NCBI RefSeq assembly: GCF_000285515.1
Contig: NZ_HE610961.1
Span: 49,863 to 113,862 of the forward strand
Origin: Paenibacillus senegalensis JC66
Lineage (GTDB): Bacteria > Bacillota > Bacilli > Paenibacillales > NBRC-103111
Direction: 5' to 3'
DNA: 64,000 bases
Of the stretch, positions 53,060-62,554 are shown one piece after another (position 1 is the stretch's first letter; each line of letters begins with the position of its first letter). The notes below the pieces were generated by a model. It saw only the letters and a list, made by a program, of their open reading frames with translations. It was not told the DNA's origin and made no database searches. The position numbers and the translations under genes are program-made.

Positions 53060-55459
53060 TTAATCCTGCAGCGCCTCTACTGCGGAGCTGTCATTCCTTA
53101 TCGTTCCTGTGTTATATCCGTAACGGACGGCGGATGCCGTGCTGTCGAACCAAAGCCCGTAGCGGAATGTGCCGGTAACGAGATTGTCGCGGACGATGCC
53201 CGAACGGGTCTGATTCAAGAATGAAATCGCATCATAAGTAGTCGCTGAAGGTGCCGTGATCATATTTGCGGATACATGGAAGCCGGATACACGGTTCAAT
53301 TCCAAGTAATTGCGCTCGGCCTGGTCCATCCGGTTGCCGGTCACATCCACATGCTGACAATCTGCCAAAGCAATAGCTTCGCGGCTGTCCGCGATCATGT
53401 TATCCTTGATTTTCAGCCCCTGGTTGCCGCTTCCATAGATGGCCGAATGCACAGATTCCGTAATCACATTGCCTGTCACCACGCTCAGGCTGCAATTTTG
53501 CATATCGATCCCGTGCATTCTCGAGCGCACTACATGATTGTTCACGATCGTACTCGATTGGTTGTTCCGCAATACTACAGCCTGCTCAACCGGCTGATAG
53601 ATTTGATTGCCATCCACCAGCAGCTGCCGGCAATCGGTTACTTCAATTGCTGAACGCTTCATATAGTTTATCGTATTGCGGCTGACCGTTACCCGGGTAA
53701 TATTGCGGATCAGGATACCTGTATCTTCAGCCACGCTTATCGTATTGCCTTCCACTCGGACATCCTCGGAGATTACTCCGTCAAAAGAGAAGACCCCGAT
53801 CGCGAACCTCCGGTTGGCCTGGGAATGATCCGGGTAAATCGCTTTCCCGTTAATAAACTGGTTGTTGGAAATCGTCAGCCGCCGATGAGGCTGTGCCGCT
53901 CCAAACTCGTTATGCAAAGAACCGCCGACCGCATAAATTCCTCCGCCGCATTCATGGAAATAGTTTTCCGTAATGAGCGTATTCAGCCATTTATAGGGGC
54001 GGATAGCGTAATACCGCATGCCTTCAAAAATATTGTTGCGTATAATTATGTTCTGGTGCCAGCGTCCTTCCTTGTGAGTATGTCCGCCCACGCCACAGGT
54101 CCAGGCTTTGAACTCAACAGTCGTCGGCACCCCGTTGCGCGTAAACTGATAAGTCCTTCCTTTGCCGAAGAAACAATTGCGCACCGTAACGTTCAGGCAG
54201 GGGGTATCATCGTACGGCAGCGCTCCATAAATTCCGCTGGTTGAAGCATGGTCAATCTGGATCGCCTCCACGTACCAGCGATTAGTGGCAAGCTCACGGT
54301 AACCGTAAAACTGACAGTTGTCGATGACGGCATTTTTGGAAGAATTGACCTCTATCGCATGCGCATCGATCACATCATAGAACTGGCAGTTTCGAAACGT
54401 CCAGTCCGATGCATGAGCGAACTGCGCTATATTTCCGTCTTCATAGCATAGATACTCCGGATCCAGCGCTACAAATTCAAACCTGGCGTTTTCAAATAAA
54501 ATGCTGCCATTCCCCGAGTAGCCCGGATTCGCCTCCCCCATCTGCTCAAAATTGATCAGCATCGTATGAGGATGATTGCGGAAAAACGCGGCTCCTTCCT
54601 CACAAATAACGGACGTGTCACCATAGACAACCATAAGCTCTGACCAGACGTAATCCCCTTTGGGGACGATTACCGTCAAAGGCTTCTCATTATCCTTGGC
54701 CAGGCGGAACACCTTGCGAAAGCTTTCCGTATCATCGTGAGTCCGTTCCCCCTTCGCCCCCCACCACTGCGGATAGACGGGAGCTCCATGGAAGCTGCCG
54801 ACAATCGTCCCCCCTCCGTTAAACAGCAGAGAAGCAGGAGCGTCAACAGCTGAATCTACAGTGACCGTTACCCCGGCATCAAGCTGAAGCGAAGCCCCAT
54901 AGTCGAAAATTAACTGCATCCCGTGGGGAAAAGCGATCGCATGACCAATCCGGTAGCTTCCCGCTGGAAAATACAGGGCAGCCTTGTACGGCTCCGCAGC
55001 AGCCAGCACGATTAACGCCTGCAATGCCGCCGCATCGTCCGTTGCGCCGTCTCCCGCTGCCGAATGCTCCTTAACATTGAACCATTGGGGTGTCGGGATC
55101 GGATCATGCAAAGACGCACTACGTCCGTTGGGGCCGAACTTGGAAGGAGCACGCTCGCTAGCTGCCCCTTGCGACTCGGCGTACGCTCTTACTTCCCCTG
55201 GAAGCCAGCCGGGCATTGTCAAAGCCCCGCCAACCGCCAATCCGAGAGAAGCTACGAACTTTCGCCGGCTTATTAGCTTGCCCGCTGCCTCGTCTTGCTG
55301 AACTACAGAAGGCAATTTATCCGAAGACTGGAAAGCGTTTTCTTTTTGCAGCTCATAAAGCTTGTCCGCTTGACTTGACTGACTTAGGGAAGCCGCTTGA
55401 CGGGGTTCTTCCGTTTCCTTAGGGACGCCATGTTCAAAGCCTGAGTTTGGTTCGCTCAT
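53060..55459 (-). CDS. Tat-exported right-handed beta-helix protein (pectate lyase-like)
   Basis: 799 residues, ATG 55459 behind AAGGAGGAG. Residues 1-60 are hydrophilic; then SRRKFVASLGLAVGGALTMP (64-83) is a twin-arginine signal, so the export signal is internal by about 60 residues. From about 125 the pectate lyase superfamily start is seen (FNVKEHSAAGDGATDDAAAL, ALYFPAGSYRIG). Beta-helix repeats follow to the end (NAVIDNCQFYGY, IIIRNNIFEGM, RLTISNNQFINGK, VRVEGNTISVAEDTGI, VTVSRNTINYMKRSAIEV). Such proteins bind or cleave acidic polysaccharides; no catalytic residues can be assigned by eye. Confidence 0.85.
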   Translation of the reverse strand: MSEPNSGFEHGVPKETEEPRQAASLSQSSQADKLYELQKENAFQSSDKLPSVVQQDEAAGKLISRRKFVASLGLAVGGALTMPGWLPGEVRAYAESQGAASERAPSKFGPNGRSASLHDPIPTPQWFNVKEHSAAGDGATDDAAALQALIVLAAAEPYKAALYFPAGSYRIGHAIAFPHGMQLIFDYGASLQLDAGVTVTVDSAVDAPASLLFNGGGTIVGSFHGAPVYPQWWGAKGERTHDDTESFRKVFRLAKDNEKPLTVIVPKGDYVWSELMVVYGDTSVICEEGAAFFRNHPHTMLINFEQMGEANPGYSGNGSILFENARFEFVALDPEYLCYEDGNIAQFAHASDWTFRNCQFYDVIDAHAIEVNSSKNAVIDNCQFYGYRELATNRWYVEAIQIDHASTSGIYGALPYDDTPCLNVTVRNCFFGKGRTYQFTRNGVPTTVEFKAWTCGVGGHTHKEGRWHQNIIIRNNIFEGMRYYAIRPYKWLNTLITENYFHECGGGIYAVGGSLHNEFGAAQPHRRLTISNNQFINGKAIYPDHSQANRRFAIGVFSFDGVISEDVRVEGNTISVAEDTGILIRNITRVTVSRNTINYMKRSAIEVTDCRQLLVDGNQIYQPVEQAVVLRNNQSSTIVNNHVVRSRMHGIDMQNCSLSVVTGNVITESVHSAIYGSGNQGLKIKDNMIADSREAIALADCQHVDVTGNRMDQAERNYLELNRVSGFHVSANMITAPSATTYDAISFLNQTRSGIVRDNLVTGTFRYGLWFDSTASAVRYGYNTGTIRNDSSAVEALQD

Positions 55460-55542
55460 TTGACAACTCCTCCTTCAAGTAGTTCCTCTCGCCGAATCTC
55501 GGCGTTTTGCAGCTATCTCTAGCAGCATCTCATCTATACTAT

Positions 55543-55596
55543 AAGAAGCTCCGACAAGAAGCTCCAACAAGAAACTCCGGCAAAAAGCTCCGACCT
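55543..55596. repeat. 13-14 bp AAGCTCCGACAAG tandem repeat
   Basis: Four imperfect copies (AAGCTCCGACAAG, AAGCTCCAACAAG, AAACTCCGGCAAA, AAGCTCCGACC) upstream of the beta-helix gene and downstream of the phosphoesterase. Confidence 0.75.
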
Positions 55597-55759
55597 TCCG
55601 CCATGCAAGATTTGTGCAAACTTGCTGGATGTCATAATCCGGGAGAGGATGGATAGGCTTCCTTGAAGCTTTTTTTGAAACCCGGCGCCCTCTCATCTTC
55701 TCCCAACGCTGCGTATAACCAAATCCATTGCCCTTCTGTTAAAAGGCCGTAAAACAAGC

Positions 55760-56629
55760 TCAGCCGTTATAATGAAATTCAAATTGCCTGTCCTGCAGGC
55801 GGCCTTGGGCGTAAGCCTTCTGTTCATTGTATTGCGGTGCCTGCCCGTTAAGTGATGGTAACCCAAGGGAATGGGTCGACATCTTAAGGCTTGTTTCCGT
55901 TACCTCAATCAATTTATACTCAAAGGGGGTTTCGACCAGTGAACTCGCTGTGACAAAAGCCGCGCCCGATTCACAAGTCAGGGTATTCAGGTGATTGTGC
56001 CCGGAAAATACGGCTTTAAGATTAGGAAAGCGGCGCACGAGTTCTACCAGACTTCTCTGAAAATCATCAGGCACATCATGAATGATCCGATCCAGCCCGC
56101 TCTGCTCCCGGCTCATTCCGAATACCGGACTGTGGGTGATCAATAGATGGATTTTGTCCGGTTCCTGCTGCAGGCCAGCTTCCAGCCAGAGCCACTGTTC
56201 CTCCGAAAAATACGGGAGCTGTGCCTTGTGCCAATGGTAGCGCCGTCCCTCCTCCCAATGATTAGGCATGACATGAATGCGGCAGACTTCCGTGACAAGC
56301 TCGAATTCCGGTTTGCCTCCCGGAAACAGACGGGGGGCATCCTGAAGCCAATGCCTGAGAGCATCGGGATGATCCAAGTCATGATTGCCCAGACATAGAT
56401 AGACGGGAACAGACAAGCAAAACAGCTCATACGCTTTCTGGATGGACTCCTTGCAGCAGCTGTCAATTAAATCTCCGCCATGAATAATGAAATCGGCTTT
56501 TTGCTTTAGAGCTTCCCTATCAAGCGCAGCTGCGATTTCCGCTGCATATTCCGGGTAAGCCGGCTGTTGGTGAAAGCCTATCGGATTCGCTCCAATATGA
56601 GTATCCGTCAAATATATAAAACGGGTCAT
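55760..56629 (-). CDS. Cytosolic calcineurin-like metallophosphoesterase
   Basis: 289 residues without signal peptide. Metal motifs in order: LTDTHIGAN (DxH), IHGGDLIDSC (GDx2), CLGNHDLDHP (GNHD), LITHSPVFG and FSGHNHLNT (GHxH). Similar in family but not closely alike to the Tat-type enzyme at 15951. It may be a phosphodiesterase of the GlpQ/CpdA-like type; the substrate is open. ATG 56629 is 11 bases after AGAGG. It lies between the beta-helix gene and the binding protein on the same strand. Confidence 0.87.
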   Translation of the reverse strand: MTRFIYLTDTHIGANPIGFHQQPAYPEYAAEIAAALDREALKQKADFIIHGGDLIDSCCKESIQKAYELFCLSVPVYLCLGNHDLDHPDALRHWLQDAPRLFPGGKPEFELVTEVCRIHVMPNHWEEGRRYHWHKAQLPYFSEEQWLWLEAGLQQEPDKIHLLITHSPVFGMSREQSGLDRIIHDVPDDFQRSLVELVRRFPNLKAVFSGHNHLNTLTCESGAAFVTASSLVETPFEYKLIEVTETSLKMSTHSLGLPSLNGQAPQYNEQKAYAQGRLQDRQFEFHYNG

Positions 56630-56832
56630 GATGAGGAAAACCTCTTTTCGCTGATGAATTGGTTAGCCTCTTATTCTCTTGGCTAACATCTTAATTATAT
56701 ATTTTCTCACCTGCAGAAAAACATGCTTGCAGAACTCACATCAGACGGGGCGGCTCAGGCTCACTTCCGGAACGCCGCCATCCGGCGATACCGGGAAGGG
56801 AGCGCAAGCTGCGGCTGCTCATCCTATACGAA

Positions 56833-58485
56833 TTAGTTGCTCCTGTATCTTTCATAAGCGTCGTTAGCGATTTCCATGTATTTGTCAAAGCCCATTCTTT
56901 CAATAGTGGCTATATAATTGTCCCATTCGCTAAACGGAGTGTCGCCAGCAATAAATTTCGATTCCATCTCAGCCATATACGTATGAATATCCACACCCAC
57001 AGATGTCATGAAGCTATTCTCCTCGGCCGTGTAGGTGAAAGGATTCCAAATTTCCTCAGGCGCATATGGTGTTGCCTTCTCTCCTGTTTCAAGCGCGTTC
57101 GGGTAAGATTCGGCGCCCATAAAATAATGATCCTGAACGTAACCGGGGTAACTTCCGCCATTCCAGGTAAAGTATTTGTTTCTCGCCTGGCTGACCGTCA
57201 GGCCATTAGCATTGTTGGTAATGTCCTCGACGTAATCCCAAGTTCCGTTTTCCTTATACTCGAATGTTTCCCCTTCGATTCCCCGGAAGTAGAAATCGGC
57301 CCCCTCATCACTGAAGAACCAGTCGATCCAGCGGACAGTGGCTTCCGGATGCGGGTTTTTGTCCGTAATGACGAACGCGCCAATCCACGCCAGCGGAGCC
57401 TTTACATGCGAATACAAGCGGTCGCCGTGCGGCCCCTCCAGCGCTCCAAGTCCGACATAATTGTCGAGATTGAACGCGGTAATCGGGTTTGTCGTGATCG
57501 CGGCGCCATAAATTTCTTCAGCGCCTTTGGCCCGGAAGTTACTTTCCTGAATCGTGAAAATTTCAGGATCAAACAGGTTTTCCGTATATAGCTGATGAAT
57601 GAATTCCAGCATCTCCTTGTAGGCCTCGGTAGTTCTGTAGAAGCGCAGCTCATTCGTAGCCGGATCGATATCTAGATAAGCGTTTCCAATTCCGCGCGTT
57701 CCCAAGCCCCAGGCCCCCTGCAGATGGTATTTCAAAGTATTAAATCCAACCGCGCCAAAAGGAATCGCATTGCCGCCGGCCAGATCCGAAGCCTGCACTG
57801 CCTGCAAAAATTCATAAAACTCCCCGATCGTCTGCGGCTCTTCCAAGCCTAGCTCGCTGAGCCAGTCCTGATTAATCCAAATGGGTGTTCCAATTAACAT
57901 AGAGAGAAACTCCGGGGAGTAAAAGGACGGGAACGAATAAATATTGCCATCAGGCATGGTCAGTCCTTTTTGCAGGTCGGGAAATTGCTCCAGCAGCGCT
58001 TTGAAATTGGGAGCGTATTGATCGATCAGATCATTAAGCGGAATAAACGTCCCCTGCTCGCCATACTTCATTAAATCAGCTGCCGGCAAACGCGCGCTGT
58101 AGAACGCGTCAGGATAATCGCCTCCAGCCAGCATCAGGTTCCGCCTTTCGTTCAGACTGTCGAATGGGACCAGGGTAAACTTAATGTCCATGTTGGTCTT
58201 CTCTTTATACCTCTGCCAAACCATCGTTTCCTCGAAATTATTGCTGTTCGAGGGAGCAAGACCTGTGAAAAACTCCAGGCTGATCGGCTCTTCCACTATC
58301 GGGAACCCCTCAGCATTCAATCCTTCCACAACTTCCTGTTCAGGTGCAGAACTTGGACTGCCGCCTTCTCCGCCTCCTTCGTTTCCACCGCTGCTCCCTC
58401 CATTGCCGCCGCTGCTGCAAGCCGATACGGCAAATGCTCCTGCAGCTAACAGCAGCATCGCGTTTCTTTTCCATAATGGATTCAT
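56833..58485 (-). CDS. LplA-type sugar-binding lipoprotein (divergent from AraC sensor)
   Basis: 550 residues from ATG 58485 with GGGGAGG upstream (a longer start at 58509 lacks one). Lipobox SAC at about 23, then a long Gly/Ser linker. The same ordered motifs as in the protein at 29028 appear: AEGFPIVEEPISLEFFTGLA, GGDYPDAFYSARLP, FIPLNDLIDQYAPNFKALLE, DGNIYSFPSFYSPEF and PEATVRWIDWFFSDEGADFY, and both end in YERYRSN / YDRYRSDN. The two are paralogues. No permease is adjacent. The AraC sensor gene is divergent with a 345-bp shared control region. Confidence 0.92.
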   Translation of the reverse strand: MNPLWKRNAMLLLAAGAFAVSACSSGGNGGSSGGNEGGGEGGSPSSAPEQEVVEGLNAEGFPIVEEPISLEFFTGLAPSNSNNFEETMVWQRYKEKTNMDIKFTLVPFDSLNERRNLMLAGGDYPDAFYSARLPAADLMKYGEQGTFIPLNDLIDQYAPNFKALLEQFPDLQKGLTMPDGNIYSFPSFYSPEFLSMLIGTPIWINQDWLSELGLEEPQTIGEFYEFLQAVQASDLAGGNAIPFGAVGFNTLKYHLQGAWGLGTRGIGNAYLDIDPATNELRFYRTTEAYKEMLEFIHQLYTENLFDPEIFTIQESNFRAKGAEEIYGAAITTNPITAFNLDNYVGLGALEGPHGDRLYSHVKAPLAWIGAFVITDKNPHPEATVRWIDWFFSDEGADFYFRGIEGETFEYKENGTWDYVEDITNNANGLTVSQARNKYFTWNGGSYPGYVQDHYFMGAESYPNALETGEKATPYAPEEIWNPFTYTAEENSFMTSVGVDIHTYMAEMESKFIAGDTPFSEWDNYIATIERMGFDKYMEIANDAYERYRSN

Positions 58486-58830
58486 GTTTGTTGTGCCTCC
58501 CCTTCTCAAGCTTCTTTCCTTGCTGCCGCCGGATATTAACTGGATCTAATTGCGAATCCGGCGCTATTGGCAGCCCCATTATACCTAACGCGAAATGGAA
58601 GAATATACATACACTTCTTTGAATTGCTGACTTTCCTGAGGATATCACGAGAAGTGTTAACTATTTAAAGAAATGTTAATTGCATAAAGTTCTTGAATTC
58701 GCCGGATTTCCCCCTTCTTCGCCTAATTCCATGTTAAAATATTTCTATCGCTTACACTAGTTAAAATAGAATTATTTTCCATTTTTGACGATTGACGTAC
58801 ATACTGCCAAATGCATTTGCTTATGGGGGA
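58486..58830. promoter_or_regulatory. Divergent control region
   Basis: 345 bp between the binding protein and the AraC sensor. It holds an AT-rich core and, at 58743-58756, TGTAAGCGATAGAA (minus strand), a cre-like match with two mismatches. No gene. Confidence 0.35.
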
Positions 58831-61110
58831 ATGGACACATTGAAGGAACGTTTGCGTAAGATGACGACATGGATCAGCAATCCTTACTCACTTTTTATTA
58901 GACTCTTATTCGGATTTCTTATGATCGTTCTTTTATTAACTTCTATCAATGTAGTTTCCCTCTTAATCCTGAGTCAGAATAACAAGGAAGAAATCATGAG
59001 CTATAACAGGCTCCTGCTCAGCAACGCGGCGGAAGCTTACGAGAATCAGCTGTCCACCGTTAAAAGCCTGTTATTTAACATTTATTTCGATCAAAATACG
59101 ACCACGCTCAGTGTCAAGCTATCTTTGAATATGATGGACAGGCTGGATTACCTGAAAGCGAGTCAGTTAAGCAGCAAAATTGAGACCAGTGTAGAAAATC
59201 CTTCTCTCTATCTAGATAATATTCTTGTTTACTATATTTCCCCGTCCTACGTGATCAGCAAAGGAGGAGGCTCGGAAGCCGCCTCTCTGTTTGAGCGGGA
59301 GTTCAGCAGTCACTCTTATCCTCCCGTATTTTGGAAGCAGCAGTTAGATGAGCCTTATGAATATCACGTATTTGAAAATGGAGCTTTTTCTTTTTCTTCC
59401 GGCTATACCCGGGAGCTTATTCCCATTGTGTTGAAAATGACCCCCCGCAATTATATGGCTATCGCTTTTTTAGATGCGGGTCGCATGAATCAAAGCTTCC
59501 ACCAGGTTCCAGGCTCGGAACTAACCATTCTGGACAAGGATGGAGAGCTGCTGTACAGCACTTCCAGCGAATGGCCCGATGCGAATTTGCTCCAGACGCT
59601 GTTTGCGGACGAAGAAGATACTATTGTGCATCAGAATCATTATTATTTCATGCAGAGAGGCACGGATACCGGATTCACTTATGTTTCTAGCCTTCCGGTA
59701 TCAAGCATACGCTCGCAGATGTCCAGTCTGAATCTGACTTCAGCCCTGCTGCTGATTCTATCTGTCTGCTGCGGAATTCTGGTGTCCATTTATTACACCC
59801 GCAGAATGGATGCTCCGGTCAAGGAAATAGTCTCTTCCCTGATCAGCAATAAGCCTGCGTCCTTGTCCGGCAATATTGCCGAATTCAAGCTGATTCACCA
59901 TCAGATTACCCATTTGATTCAAGAGAAGAATGATATCCTGTCTGATCTGGTCCGCAAAAAGGCTCTCTTGAGCAATTACAGCTACCTGCATAAGGTCAAG
60001 CGAATCAAATCGGACCTGTCCGAATTGTCCGAGACTTTCACTGAACAGCCTTACCGGCTTATTCTGTTTCAGCTCAATTTCAAGAAAACAGTGCTGAAGC
60101 AGCACAAAATGTCTACAGAGCAGGTCGCTTATGCTCTAAAAGAATATATCGAGCTGGCGATGGGCGGCTTTACCTTATCGCACACGCTGCAAATCGAAAA
60201 TGACCAGATTCTGACGATGGCAAGCGGAGATGTCCCTATGTCTAAGCTCGAAGAGAAGCTGCATAAGCTGAAAAAGGTGTTCGACCAGGATACCTTGTAC
60301 TGTTTGGTCAGCATTGCGCTAAGCCGCGTCTATCCAGCGCATACGGCATTGGGAGATGCTTATGATGAAGTGCTGGACATTGCCAAAACCGCGAAGCTGG
60401 TGGAAGAGACCCAACTGCTCACTCTTGCGGATACGGGCGAAGCGGAATACCATCCGTTCCTGGCGGAAAAGGATCAGGAGTTTTATATGAATCTGCAGGC
60501 GGGCAATGCTTCCATGTGTATCGAACTGGTTCACCGCATGCTGGATTATATGGCCCTGAAGGAATCGAGCGCCCTGCGCTTCCGCCAATTCGCCGAGCAG
60601 ACCATCGAAACGACGCTGCAGGTGATCGCTGCCCACAGAATGGAAATTGAGGACCAGACCGAGCTTTACAACAGTATCGGCCTGCTTGACGACTGCTACA
60701 CAACCAGCCAGCTAAAGCAATTTTTCACTCGTTTTCTATCGATTTCCGGTTCGCTGATTCAGTCCAAGAAAGAAGAGCAGAACGACACGACCGATGGAGC
60801 GATGAGCTACCTGGAGGAGCATTACGCTGAGGACATTTCACTTGATATCGTGGCCAGTCATCTCGGAATTACGGGGGCTTACCTATCAGCACTGATGAAG
60901 GAGAAAACCGGGGTGAACTTCAGCGATCATTTAAATAACATCCGGATCCGCAAAGCCAAGGAGCTGCTCGATTCGACCGACTTAAGCATTCAGGAAATCG
61001 GCCAGCGCATCGGCTACCGCAATGTTACTTCCTTTATCCGGATGTTCAAGAAGCTGACGGCGCTTACTCCAGGCGACTATCGTAAAAAGAGCAGGCTGCA
61101 AAAAATGTGA
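58831..61110 (+). CDS. Membrane-anchored AraC-family transcriptional regulator
   Basis: 759 residues from ATG 58831; the start is uncertain because GGGGGA is nearly adjacent, and TTG 58840 has better spacing. Membrane segment 1 is about 25-48, an extracellular Cache-like sensor about 50-285, segment 2 about 295-318. The cytosolic linker leads to an AraC domain in the last 100 residues: LDIVASHLGITGAYLSALMK and IQEIGQRIGYRNVTSFIRMF, ending ALTPGDYRKK. Together with the divergent binding protein it forms the third sensor/binding-protein pair of the window. Confidence 0.9.
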   Translation: MDTLKERLRKMTTWISNPYSLFIRLLFGFLMIVLLLTSINVVSLLILSQNNKEEIMSYNRLLLSNAAEAYENQLSTVKSLLFNIYFDQNTTTLSVKLSLNMMDRLDYLKASQLSSKIETSVENPSLYLDNILVYYISPSYVISKGGGSEAASLFEREFSSHSYPPVFWKQQLDEPYEYHVFENGAFSFSSGYTRELIPIVLKMTPRNYMAIAFLDAGRMNQSFHQVPGSELTILDKDGELLYSTSSEWPDANLLQTLFADEEDTIVHQNHYYFMQRGTDTGFTYVSSLPVSSIRSQMSSLNLTSALLLILSVCCGILVSIYYTRRMDAPVKEIVSSLISNKPASLSGNIAEFKLIHHQITHLIQEKNDILSDLVRKKALLSNYSYLHKVKRIKSDLSELSETFTEQPYRLILFQLNFKKTVLKQHKMSTEQVAYALKEYIELAMGGFTLSHTLQIENDQILTMASGDVPMSKLEEKLHKLKKVFDQDTLYCLVSIALSRVYPAHTALGDAYDEVLDIAKTAKLVEETQLLTLADTGEAEYHPFLAEKDQEFYMNLQAGNASMCIELVHRMLDYMALKESSALRFRQFAEQTIETTLQVIAAHRMEIEDQTELYNSIGLLDDCYTTSQLKQFFTRFLSISGSLIQSKKEEQNDTTDGAMSYLEEHYAEDISLDIVASHLGITGAYLSALMKEKTGVNFSDHLNNIRIRKAKELLDSTDLSIQEIGQRIGYRNVTSFIRMFKKLTALTPGDYRKKSRLQKM

Positions 61111-61274
61111 CACGAACGCTGCCACAAGGCATAGTGTCAAAATGACTAAATGACCGGATGACCAGCATGTTTTCTTTCGATCTATTCTTTTTACATTATC
61201 CGATTAGCTTGCCAGCTTTAGTGAATAATTCAATGATAGATTGAACAATCAGACGTTTTTTCAGAAGGGGTGTC

Positions 61275-62315
61275 ATGATGAAGGTTGGAAAAGCTCGCCG
61301 GCAGGCTTCTGAATGGGTACACAGCCAGGCCAGTCAAGCTCCGGACTTCCGCGGCGCCTATATCACCGGCTCCACCGCATATCTTCCCGACGAGGCTGAG
61401 CTGTCTCCCTCCTCCGACGTCGATCTCATCATAGTTAAATCAGAAGAAGCTCCCGTAAAGCCGGGAAAGTTCATATATGGCGATACGCTTCTTGAGGTCA
61501 CTCCGCTTAGCCTCAAGCAGATCGCTACTCCGGAGCAGGTTCTAGCCTCCTATCACCTGGCCGGCGGTTTCCGGCAGGATACGATTATCGCCGACCCTAC
61601 CGGCCACCTGCAGTTTCTGCTGAATGAAGTAGCGCCGCGGTTCGCCGAGCGAACATGGGTGCTGCGCCGCTGTGAAGAGGCCAGGGAGCGTGTGGTGAGC
61701 GGCATGCGCTCCATTAAGCGAGACGCTCCGCTTCACGAACGGGTCATGTCCTTGCTGTTTCCAGCCGGAGTGACTACCCATATGCTGCTGGTCGCAGCTC
61801 TGCGCAACCCGACTATTAGGCTTCGTTATTTGGCAGCACGTGAGGTGCTGGAGGAATACGGGCAGCCAGAGCTGTATGTGCAGCTGTTGAAGCTGCTGGG
61901 CTGTCTCAGCTGGACGGCCGGGCAGGCGGAGGCGCATCTACAAGCATTAACAAATACCTTCGATGCTGCGGCTGCGGTCTCCCGGACGCCGTTCTTCTTC
62001 AGCTCTGACATTACCGCTGCCGCTCGGCCTATCGCCATCGACGGAAGCAGGCAGCTGATCCGCTCCGGCTGCCACCGCGAGGCCGTCTTCTGGATGGCGG
62101 CTACATTCGCCCGCTGCCATTACATATTTGCAGCTGATGCGCCCCATCTTGGAGAACAGCAGCTGCCGGCATTTCAAGCCATTCTGCAGGATCTTGGTCT
62201 TGCTTCCAGCTGCGATCTTCATGCCCGCGCCGAAGCCGTACTAGATTATGTGCCTCAGGTTTGGGAGGCCGCGTTATCCATTATCGATGCCAACCCTCAT
62301 ATTATAAATCACTAG
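61275..62315 (+). CDS. Nucleotidyltransferase-fold protein, aminoglycoside-adenylyltransferase-like
   Basis: 346 residues. The N-terminal third has the nucleotidyltransferase signature GAYITGSTAYLP...SSDVDLIIV (GS then DVD about 20 residues later). The rest is helical (about 130-340) and unlike classical ANT enzymes. A third acidic residue may be in LLEVTPLS (E). It could be an adenylyltransferase, a toxin/antitoxin-like MNT protein or a stand-alone metabolic enzyme; the sequence does not decide. ATG 61275 follows AGAAGGGG. A strong terminator follows; the gene is alone. Confidence 0.75.
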   Translation: MMKVGKARRQASEWVHSQASQAPDFRGAYITGSTAYLPDEAELSPSSDVDLIIVKSEEAPVKPGKFIYGDTLLEVTPLSLKQIATPEQVLASYHLAGGFRQDTIIADPTGHLQFLLNEVAPRFAERTWVLRRCEEARERVVSGMRSIKRDAPLHERVMSLLFPAGVTTHMLLVAALRNPTIRLRYLAAREVLEEYGQPELYVQLLKLLGCLSWTAGQAEAHLQALTNTFDAAAAVSRTPFFFSSDITAAARPIAIDGSRQLIRSGCHREAVFWMAATFARCHYIFAADAPHLGEQQLPAFQAILQDLGLASSCDLHARAEAVLDYVPQVWEAALSIIDANPHIINH

Positions 62316-62422
62316 CATGTTCGGCACCTTTTCATAACAAACCAGCTCTTTATGCGGCTACGTACAACTCTGTGCACTCTCAATCTACGCTTACAGACAT
62401 TACATTCCTCCGGAGCCATCAG

Positions 62423-62475
62423 AAAAAGAGGGTCGCCCTCAGTCATCTGTGATAACTTTGGGGAACCCTCTTTTT
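62423..62475 (+). terminator. Strong bidirectional terminator
   Basis: AAAAAGAGGGT pairs with ACCCTCTTTTT between the nucleotidyltransferase-like gene and the convergent dehydrogenase. Confidence 0.82.
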
Positions 62476-62554
62476 GTCCGTTTAACATCAGTATTTTATA
62501 CGCTTAGCCTAGAAATAAGTCCGCATTCCAAATTCCCTACATACATTTCTTAAC

